From the NCBI RefSeq assembly GCF_016862455.1, contig NZ_BOMZ01000048.1:97444-161443 (forward strand): a DNA stretch of 64,000 bases, given 5' to 3'. This stretch comes from Actinoplanes utahensis (GTDB lineage Bacteria; Actinomycetota; Actinomycetes; Mycobacteriales; Micromonosporaceae). Under the pieces are notes generated by a model. It did no database searches. It saw only the letters and a program-made list of their open reading frames with translations, and was not told the origin of the DNA. Position numbers and translations under genes: made by a program. This document shows, in pieces, positions 1 through 6,785 of the stretch (position 1 is the first letter of the stretch; the number at the start of each line of letters is the position of its first letter).

Positions 1-1
1 G

Positions 2-286
2 GCCTTCGAGGACCTGGGCGCCGGCTGGCTCCGGATCGTCAACCAGAACAGCGGCAAGTGCCTGGATGTCGCCTCCGCCTCGACCGCCGACGGCGCCAAC
101 ATCATCCAGTACACCTGTGGCGGCGGCACGAACCAGCAATGGTCGTTCAGCGGCGGACAGCTCAAGGCCCGGCACAGCGGCAAGTGCCTGGACGTGGTCG
201 GCGCGTCCACCGCCGACGGCGCCGACATCCACCAGTACACCTGCGGAACCGGCGCCAACCAGCAGTGGACCCGCACGGTCGTCTGA
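2..286 (+). CDS. Ricin-type beta-trefoil (CBM13) lectin domain protein, C-terminal part
   Basis: Only the last 94 codons are in the window; the gene begins upstream. The reading frame starting at base 2 carries two trefoil repeats, each with a GKCLDV core, an ADGA turn and a closing NQQW (QxW motif), which is the signature of ricin-type lectin/CBM13 domains. In actinomycetes such domains sit at the C terminus of secreted glycoside hydrolases or proteases and bind polysaccharide. The enzyme it was attached to cannot be told from here. The overlapping frames rich in Arg and Pro are shadows of this frame. Confidence 0.85.
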   Translation, partial: AFEDLGAGWLRIVNQNSGKCLDVASASTADGANIIQYTCGGGTNQQWSFSGGQLKARHSGKCLDVVGASTADGADIHQYTCGTGANQQWTRTVV

Positions 287-454
287 TCGGTGTGTGTAGT
301 CCGGTCGTCCTACGCGAATTGTGGGTGCGAGCTTTCGCTGACATGACCAGGCGAATCCCCTCGCAGGATAGGACGACCGATCTCCAGCGATCACGGGATG
401 CGTTCGGGCCGGCCCGAACGACCGTCCGGGTGAAACCGCGCCGGGAACCTGCGG

Positions 455-907
455 TCAGCGGCCGGCGCCGACAAGGTCCCGGTACGGGGCGACGGTGACG
501 CCCTCGACGAGCAGGCGCGGGTCGTCGTCGAAAGCGTCCGGGTCGATCTCGGACGGCTCGACCGCGCCCATCGACCAGATCCGGAAGCCGGACCGGAAGA
601 CATAGCCCATGTCGTGACGCTCGGCGCGATGGCCGCGCGCCTCCAGCTCGGCGACCACCTCATCCATGAACCGGTAGGTCACCTGGACCCCCTGGAAGAA
701 CACCTCCTCGGCGCCGCCGTCGTTGCCGACCTCCACCATCTCGGCGGTGTCGTCGGCCCCGTAGGTGACGATCAGCACCGGATGCGACGGGTAGACCGCC
801 AGGCGTTTGCCGCCGGGACGCAGTGCGGGCCCCACGCGGCTCTCGATGACCGCACGACTCTCGCCGACCCGCGCCGATGTCACACCCACACCCGCCAGAA
901 TCTCCAT
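455..907 (-). CDS. Hypothetical protein, about 150 aa
   Basis: I do not recognise the family. The protein is acidic and of mixed alpha/beta character, without signal peptide or membrane segment. It starts with a segment (MEILAGVGVTSARVGESR) that resembles small actinobacterial proteins of unknown role found as single genes. The ATGs at 919 and 916 are in frame, but they lie inside a promoter-like -10 box. I prefer the ATG at 907, which would give a leaderless transcript. The frame stays open further upstream to 1048, but that part runs into the neighbouring gene. The RecA-NDp-like promoter hints at DNA-damage control, which is inference. Confidence 0.7.
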   Translation of the reverse strand: MEILAGVGVTSARVGESRAVIESRVGPALRPGGKRLAVYPSHPVLIVTYGADDTAEMVEVGNDGGAEEVFFQGVQVTYRFMDEVVAELEARGHRAERHDMGYVFRSGFRIWSMGAVEPSEIDPDAFDDDPRLLVEGVTVAPYRDLVGAGR

Positions 908-913
908 GTCGGG

Positions 914-937
914 CATCATGGCAGCACCCCCTGACAT
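914..937 (-). promoter_or_regulatory. RecA-NDp-like (PafBC-type) promoter
   Basis: On the minus strand the order is ATGTCAGGGG, eight bases, then ATGATG, then six bases to the ATG at 907. The actinobacterial RecA-independent damage promoter is TTGTCAGTGG-N8-TAGGGT. The upstream element matches well and the -10 weakly. An almost identical element with the same spacing precedes the HEAT-repeat gene at 22482. Confidence 0.45.
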
Positions 938-954
938 TTTTCGGTGGGCGCTTT

Positions 955-1425
955 TCAGAGCATCGTGACCGTACGGGATCCGGTGTCGTAGCTGCGGGCG
1001 GCGATCAGCCGGCCCGCAACCGGCGGGATGTCGGCGAGCAGCGCGCACGCGGCCTTCTGCTGATCCGGCGGGACGTTCAGGGCGAGGCTGACGTGCGGGA
1101 TCCAGCGGCCCGGGGCGTAGTGCGGATGTTCCGAGCCGACGGCCTGCCAGACGTCGTTCTGCAGGCGGCGCAGAGCCGGCGTGTCCGCCACCTCACGGGC
1201 CAGCGCCCGGCCCAGCAGCCGGACCGGTCCCAGGACGGTGTCGAGGGGCAGCGGCAGGACTGGCAGGCCGGCCAGCGAGACCGCGGACACCAGCGTGACG
1301 TGCGGGCGGTTCGTGACGTGCCGGTGCCGGGCCAGGCTGGCCAACCCGGCGGCGTGCAGCCGGTCCCACAATGACCGGACACCGGCTTCCAGGGCGTCGT
1401 CGAGAAGGAGTTCCACGGTGTGCAT
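955..1425 (-). CDS. 2H phosphoesterase superfamily protein (2'-5' RNA ligase/cyclic phosphodiesterase-like)
   Basis: The 156-residue protein has the two His-x-Thr/Ser boxes that define the 2H superfamily: RPHVTLVS near residue 42 and IPHVSLAL near residue 110, about 70 residues apart. These enzymes hydrolyse 2',3'-cyclic or 2',5' phosphodiester bonds in RNA ends, tRNA-derived metabolites or nucleotide second messengers. The protein is soluble and of normal length for a minimal single-domain member. It lies 126 bp downstream of the CHAT/STAND operon on the same strand, so co-transcription is possible but not shown. A role in repairing or degrading RNA during a conflict response would fit that position, but this is inference. 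Confidence 0.85.
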   Translation of the reverse strand: MHTVELLLDDALEAGVRSLWDRLHAAGLASLARHRHVTNRPHVTLVSAVSLAGLPVLPLPLDTVLGPVRLLGRALAREVADTPALRRLQNDVWQAVGSEHPHYAPGRWIPHVSLALNVPPDQQKAACALLADIPPVAGRLIAARSYDTGSRTVTML

Positions 1426-1551
1426 CGCCAGCCAGTGTCACCCGGGCACGGAACGTCAGCTCACGTAATACCGGATCTGCACGGCGCCGGCGCTCGTCGG
1501 GCTCGAGGCCATCCGTCATCAAGGCGGAACCCATGGCCGGAAGGGAACACC

Positions 1552-2508
1552 TCAGCGGGCGAGGTCGGCCAGCGAGAGCAGCAGGTGCATCGTCTCCGGG
1601 TGCCAGAAGTCGGAGTGGGCTCCGACCGGGAACGTCCTGCTGTCGTACAACCACGTCGCGTCCACGTTGGTGAGGCGGGTGGGAAAGTCCCGCTGCCGGT
1701 ACGCCTCGGTCACGGGTTTGAGCCGCGTCCGGTGGGCCGCTGCCGGCCAGGTGGATCCGACGGCGCCCACCGCCGGCCGGCGTTCCATGACCCGGTGCCA
1801 GAGCAGGTTCGCCATGTCGTGCCGGGAGTGGGTGAGCGCCACCGGGCCACGGATCGGGGCGCTCCCGTTGAGCAGGGGCGCGAACCTGTCGCTGAACACC
1901 ACCGACGGGGCCGCGACCTGCAGGCCGAGGTAGGTGTCCACGTTGAACGGGTACGCGCTGGTCCACCGCCAGCCCAGCCGGGGAGCCGTATCGGGCCAGC
2001 CGGCCTGGATGATGGCCTCCCCGAGGAAGCGGCCGCCGAAGGAGTGCCCGACACAGTGCAGGTATTGGCCGCGGCTCGTGGTGAGCACCGGACCGGATCT
2101 GCCGGGCTTCTCCCGTATCGCGTCGATATATCCCAACATGCTGGCCAGAACGTTGCCGGCCGATCCGTCGCGGCTCATGGCGTGGGCCCGTTCTCTCATC
2201 TTCCGGTACGGCCCGAGAGAGGGCCACCGGACTCCGACGAAGGCCGGCTTGAACCGGGTGAGGTGCGGATAGCGGCCGGGGTCGTCCCGGTGTGCCGCCA
2301 TCACCATCTGCCGGAAGCGGAGCGCCGCGTGCTGCGCCCGCTTGGTGGGCACCAGCCACCCGTGCACGAAGACGAAGATGTCACTGACGTCCGCGTCCAG
2401 GGTGAGATGGGTGGCGAGGAAGTCCGGCGCCTTGGCTCGTGGCACCACCCGGCCGCCCGGCTGGAGCAGGCTCCCGTGTCGGTCCAGCGAAACCGTCAGG
2501 AACGTCAT
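1552..2508 (-). CDS. Alpha/beta hydrolase, last gene of the STAND/CHAT operon
   Basis: This 318-residue protein has an alpha/beta-hydrolase layout: an oxyanion strand FVFVHGW at 45-51, the nucleophile elbow GHSFGG at 154-159 with Ser156, a candidate acid Asp231 and a candidate His298 near the C terminus. The closest recognisable type is a serine esterase/lipase; the substrate is unknown. No signal peptide or membrane segment is visible, so it probably acts in the cytoplasm or at the inner membrane face. Its ATG overlaps the stop of the CHAT gene (ATGA), so the two are translationally coupled. This suggests that it is the effector, or a target, of the protease. It is not a gasdermin: the nucleophile elbow is intact. 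Confidence 0.8.
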   Translation of the reverse strand: MTFLTVSLDRHGSLLQPGGRVVPRAKAPDFLATHLTLDADVSDIFVFVHGWLVPTKRAQHAALRFRQMVMAAHRDDPGRYPHLTRFKPAFVGVRWPSLGPYRKMRERAHAMSRDGSAGNVLASMLGYIDAIREKPGRSGPVLTTSRGQYLHCVGHSFGGRFLGEAIIQAGWPDTAPRLGWRWTSAYPFNVDTYLGLQVAAPSVVFSDRFAPLLNGSAPIRGPVALTHSRHDMANLLWHRVMERRPAVGAVGSTWPAAAHRTRLKPVTEAYRQRDFPTRLTNVDATWLYDSRTFPVGAHSDFWHPETMHLLLSLADLAR

Positions 2509-3803
2509 CGGGCTTCCTGTCCCCGCTCGCCGGCGGTTTCGAGATCAAGATAGGTGTCGAGCCCTCGATGCATGGTCAACGTGTAACCGAAGGGGTTGCG
2601 GTACTCGTCGGCGAACTCTCGGACCGTCCGCAGCATGACGTCGCCGACCATCTCGCCGGCGAGCACACCGATGAAGAACCTGCGCGCGAACTCACCCGCG
2701 AACGCCACCGGGAGGTCGACATGGGGCCCGATCAGGCATCGCGCCCCCAGCATCAGCAGGATGCCGCTGAAGGACTTATGGAACGCGGAGTGCATCTGGC
2801 CACCACGGCACGCGTTCATGAAGATCAGCGGACCGTTGTCACGGGGGTGGTCGTCGTGCCATCGCCGCAGGTCGAGCGGGGAGATGGGATTCTCCCGATC
2901 GGTCAGGGTCAGTCGGGGCGGCTCGGTCACGTGAAAGTCGTCGACGTGGGCGTGAACCCCGAAGTAGGCGAGGTGCTCGCTGAGGCCGTCCCTCTCCATC
3001 GCGGCCCGCAGATCGTCGCGTTCCTCCCGCAGATCACGGTGGGACGTCGTCTCGAAGAACCGCACCATGTCGGCCACGAAGTGGCACCGGAACTGCTTGT
3101 CCAGACCGGTGTCGACATTGATCGCGGCACGCAGGACACCCCGGACGGTGATCACCGGCGGAGAACGTCTCGGCTTCGCCGGGGAGTGTTCGACGTAGTG
3201 GCCGTACCCGAGGAAGTTCGTGTGCTCCCAAGGCGCGCCCGCATCCGCCATGTTCACGCCCGGCGGAGGGAGGTACATCATCCCCCAGGGGGCGAAGAAG
3301 TCGTCGCTGATCACGATGAGTTTCTGTTCCCCACTGCGCAACGCGGCCCGTAGCGCCTCCCCGAGCTTCCGCATGTCGTCCGTCCGCTCGTATGCCAGGA
3401 AGATGTCTCGGAAGAGTTCCCAGCCTCCGCGCGCCAGTGCCCTCATCGCGGCGTCGAGATCGGCCACTCGATCGCACCGGGAAAGGTCGTAGACACTGGC
3501 GAAAGGGTAGAAATCGGGCGAATCATTGTCTCCTTGATACGTCACCAGGCGGTCGTTCCACAGACTCTGCAGCTTCGTGACCTCGGTGTACAGATCTCGC
3601 TCGCTGAGCTCGGACTCACCCTCGTAGTAGTGGACGCCCGCGGCGTTTTTGACGGTCAGATGGAAGCCGAACTCATTGCCGCCACTGTGGATCTTGGTGA
3701 TCCTCAAGATCAGGGAATGGTCCCGGTCGGCGCACCGCCGGGGCCCGGGGGTCGGAACCCGGGCAGGGGGACTCAGATCCCTGGAGTTGATGCGCTTGAG
3801 CAC
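2505..3803 (-). CDS. CHAT domain (caspase-like) protease
   Basis: The 432-residue protein has an N-terminal beta-rich part (about 30-110), a helical linker, and a C-terminal CHAT peptidase domain. The domain shows the APWGMMYLP segment typical of CHAT proteins (about 171-179), a catalytic His in FGVHAH (His284, with His286 next to it) and the catalytic Cys332 in FMNACRGG. CHAT enzymes are clan CD cysteine proteases related to caspases and separase, usually activated by a sensor partner. The GTG at 3803 follows the stop of the STAND gene by nine bases, and the stop overlaps the hydrolase start, so all three are coupled. A sensor, adaptor and protease order is implied. The natural substrate is unknown. 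Confidence 0.9.
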   Translation of the reverse strand: MLKRINSRDLSPPARVPTPGPRRCADRDHSLILRITKIHSGGNEFGFHLTVKNAAGVHYYEGESELSERDLYTEVTKLQSLWNDRLVTYQGDNDSPDFYPFASVYDLSRCDRVADLDAAMRALARGGWELFRDIFLAYERTDDMRKLGEALRAALRSGEQKLIVISDDFFAPWGMMYLPPPGVNMADAGAPWEHTNFLGYGHYVEHSPAKPRRSPPVITVRGVLRAAINVDTGLDKQFRCHFVADMVRFFETTSHRDLREERDDLRAAMERDGLSEHLAYFGVHAHVDDFHVTEPPRLTLTDRENPISPLDLRRWHDDHPRDNGPLIFMNACRGGQMHSAFHKSFSGILLMLGARCLIGPHVDLPVAFAGEFARRFFIGVLAGEMVGDVMLRTVREFADEYRNPFGYTLTMHRGLDTYLDLETAGERGQEAR

Positions 3804-3812
3804 GGGGTCGAG

Positions 3813-6785
3813 TCACCTGTTTGGGCCGAGGACATCCATCGGAAAGCACTGCAGGTCGTGCAGCAGAGTCCCGTCCCGTAGCGACAAGACCTGGCATCGC
3901 ATGATCAGCGAGCCGATCCGCTCGGGAGCCACCTCGAAGGACACGGATACGGGCTCGCCTCTTCCGCCGATGTTAGCGCTGCGGCCGGCCGGGCGCACCG
4001 ACGCCCCCTCGGCGGTCAGCTGGATCGACACATCGAAGTGCTCCAGCGACGCCGGGTCCTCGAACAGCCCGCCGGGGTCGACACGGATGGTGACCGGGAA
4101 ACCGGAGCCGACCCGGGGCGTCGCGGCGCTGGCGTCGTCGCTGTCGACGAGCAGCTCCACGGCCCCACCGGGGCCGCTGTGATCTCGTACGATCCTGTCG
4201 CGTTCCGCCGGGGTCAACCCGAGTTCCGACTCGAGTTCCCGCACCGAACGGTGATCCATCAACCCGTGGTAGGCCGCCAGGGCTCGCCCGAGCATCTCCT
4301 TCCCCTCCGGCTTGTTCCTCTTGCTCGCGATCTCGCCGCGCAGCCTCAGCAGGCGGGTGTGCAGGGGCCCGCCGATGGCCGTCGCGAACGGATCGAGATC
4401 CGCGAAGACCTGCTCGGCAGCGGCCAGCTCGTAGACCGCCGCGTCGAGGTTCCCGGAGTGGAGCAGGGTCCGCGCCAGCAGGTACCGGGCTCGAACCTCA
4501 CCCATGCGGTTGCTCAACCGGATCTGTGACCGCAGCGCGATGACCGCCGACAAGGTGGCACGTCTCGCCTTGTCGACGGCCTCCTTACGGGAGGAGTGGA
4601 TCGTACGGCCGGACCCGTCGCCGCGCAGGTGCGCTGCCCAGTCCAGGTGGAGCCGGGTCGTCCGGTAACCGATGGTCGCCATCTTGCGCGCGTCGGCCCG
4701 GAACTCCTCGGTCGCCGACTCGAGCTCCGTCGCCGCGTTCATCCACCGGTTCTGGTCCCGATGTGCCTGGGCGTACGACAACCCCAGCCGGAAGGCGAGG
4801 CCGTCACTCGAATGCGGGAGCAGCTTGATCTCCAGTACGCCGTCGGTGTCCAGCGACACCTCACGCTCGAGCAGTTCATGCCGCATGATCAGGTCGTCTT
4901 CCCCGGTGGCGGCCACCGTCTCCCGCGCCTCGGCCAGCCGGGCGGCGGCGTGCCGGTACTCACCGGCCTGGATCAGCGACTCGGCGATGGTCAGTTCGGC
5001 GACGGCCCGACGCAACGCCAGCCGCGGATCCGAGGCCACGGCGTCCGTCGTCCTGGCGACGGCTTCGAACAGGTCCTGGAAGGCGCGGGGATACCGCTCG
5101 ATGGCGGAGAAGAAGGTGCCGCGGGCGAGCAGCACGTCGATCACCGCGGTCCGGGCCGACGAGGACTCGGCAGCGCGTAACGCCCTGCCGAAGGCCGCCG
5201 TGACCACCGGCACCTCGACCCGGTCCGGCACACAAGTGCCGAGCCAGCGCGCGATGCGCCAGGTCATGCCGGCCCAGCCGCGCTGATAGGACTCCTCCAT
5301 CGCGGCGACGAGACTGCGGTACTCGGCCCGGACCCAGGGTTCCGGCCGGTAAGCGATGTCGCGCAGCACCGGGGGATCGACGATGAAGTAGCGTGATTCC
5401 ATGTCGGGGCGCTCGGCGTCGTAGCCGTCCCGGTAGATCCGGAACAGCACCCGGTCGATCGCTTCGAGGTAGGCCTGGAGCAGTTCCTTCCGGGCTTTCT
5501 CGATGGTTCGCTCGTCCGCGGACCGGTCCAGTTCCCAACGAGCGTAGAGGCGGACGAACGGGTTGAACGCGTATCTGTCGATCCCGGTGACCGGGTCCGG
5601 CCCGACGGAGTCGACCAGGTTCATCTCCTTCAGTTCGGCGACGATGTTCTCCGCCTCGGCGTAGGGCACCTGGAGCAACGGGCAGATCACCCAGGGGACG
5701 AAGGTCTCCGACTGCACGAGGGACAGAAAGCGGAACGCCTCGGCGGCGCGGTCCAGCAGCACGCGGTACTGGCTGCTCAGCCGTTCTGCCGGGATGCGGC
5801 CGCCACCGCGGAGCGCGGTGAGACGGGTGCGCGGGTCACGGATCCGCTCGGCGAGGTCCCGGACGTCCAGCGAGTGCCGCGCCGCGAGGTCGGCGGCGGC
5901 CCGGAGGGCGATCGGCAGGTGGCCGCACGACTCCGCTACCTCGATCGCGTATTCGAGGTCGCGCCCGCCGGTCCGAACACCGCAGGCGTTGAGCAGCGCC
6001 ACGGCCTCGATGTCGCTGAGGTCGTCGACCTCGATCCGCTTGGCCTGGGTCAGGGCGGGCAGGTTGATCCGGCTGGTGATGACGAGAAGGGAATGTGGCG
6101 CGCTGACCAGAAGGTCTCTGAGCTGCGACGCGTCCCGGGCTGCATCGAGCAGGATGATCATCCGGCGGCCGGCGACGGTCGAGCGGTACTGACGGACCCG
6201 ATCCTCCACCCGGCCCGGAATGTCACTCTCCGGGATCCCGAGCGACAACAGGAAGGCGTCGAGGATCTCACCGGGCGCCCGAACCTCCCCGGCCTGCCCG
6301 AGGTTCGCGTACAGGCTGCCGTCCGGATAACTCTTCCGCAGTTCCTGGCACACCTTCAGCGCCAGCGCGGTCTTTCCCACGCCCGGTTTGCCGTGCAGGA
6401 TCAGCAGGCGAGGACTCCGCTCGCCGGGAGTGTCGTCCGCCTTCACGAGTTCGTCGTGCCACCGGCGCACCGCGCCGAGCGCCGCCCGGCGACCCCGGAA
6501 GGTACGCGACGGTGGCGGGATGGGGCGCACACGCGCCGGTCCGGTGGGGCGCCGGGTCATCGGCCCGGTGAACGGATGCACGCTGTGCTGCTGCCGCCTG
6601 GCTATGTTGATCGCGTGGATCATGTTGATTGTCGCGACGGCCGCGGTGGACAGCACGAGCGTCCAGGACAGACCGAAGACCGGCACCGCGACGGCCGCCA
6701 GCACGGCCACGATCAAATAAGCCGCCCATGCCTCCCGAGCGCCCGCCGGGCGTTTGCTCCGGATCTCTGACGGCAGCTCAGGCAT
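3813..6785 (-). CDS. Membrane-anchored STAND (NB-ARC-like) ATPase with TPR region
   Basis: This 990-residue protein begins with two membrane segments (about 20-58). A STAND ATPase follows, with P-loop GKPGVGKT (132-139), Walker B IILLDAA (Asp214) and sensor-1 LLVITSR (Arg239). A winged-helix-like part comes next, then helical repeats that read as TPRs (about 550-870) and a C-terminal beta-rich domain of about 100 residues. STAND proteins are signal-activated oligomerising switches, as in apoptosomes and NLR immune sensors. The chosen ATG overlaps the preceding STAND gene by eight bases, and the longer upstream frame lies inside that gene. Its last domain has no counterpart in its neighbour and could be the sensor or the docking site for the CHAT protease. 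Confidence 0.85.
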   Translation of the reverse strand: MPELPSEIRSKRPAGAREAWAAYLIVAVLAAVAVPVFGLSWTLVLSTAAVATINMIHAINIARRQQHSVHPFTGPMTRRPTGPARVRPIPPPSRTFRGRRAALGAVRRWHDELVKADDTPGERSPRLLILHGKPGVGKTALALKVCQELRKSYPDGSLYANLGQAGEVRAPGEILDAFLLSLGIPESDIPGRVEDRVRQYRSTVAGRRMIILLDAARDASQLRDLLVSAPHSLLVITSRINLPALTQAKRIEVDDLSDIEAVALLNACGVRTGGRDLEYAIEVAESCGHLPIALRAAADLAARHSLDVRDLAERIRDPRTRLTALRGGGRIPAERLSSQYRVLLDRAAEAFRFLSLVQSETFVPWVICPLLQVPYAEAENIVAELKEMNLVDSVGPDPVTGIDRYAFNPFVRLYARWELDRSADERTIEKARKELLQAYLEAIDRVLFRIYRDGYDAERPDMESRYFIVDPPVLRDIAYRPEPWVRAEYRSLVAAMEESYQRGWAGMTWRIARWLGTCVPDRVEVPVVTAAFGRALRAAESSSARTAVIDVLLARGTFFSAIERYPRAFQDLFEAVARTTDAVASDPRLALRRAVAELTIAESLIQAGEYRHAAARLAEARETVAATGEDDLIMRHELLEREVSLDTDGVLEIKLLPHSSDGLAFRLGLSYAQAHRDQNRWMNAATELESATEEFRADARKMATIGYRTTRLHLDWAAHLRGDGSGRTIHSSRKEAVDKARRATLSAVIALRSQIRLSNRMGEVRARYLLARTLLHSGNLDAAVYELAAAEQVFADLDPFATAIGGPLHTRLLRLRGEIASKRNKPEGKEMLGRALAAYHGLMDHRSVRELESELGLTPAERDRIVRDHSGPGGAVELLVDSDDASAATPRVGSGFPVTIRVDPGGLFEDPASLEHFDVSIQLTAEGASVRPAGRSANIGGRGEPVSVSFEVAPERIGSLIMRCQVLSLRDGTLLHDLQCFPMDVLGPNR

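Noticed and set aside
1552..2508. The operon's last gene as a gasdermin
   Set aside because: It has an intact GHSFGG nucleophile elbow and an alpha/beta hydrolase strand order; no pore-forming features are seen.
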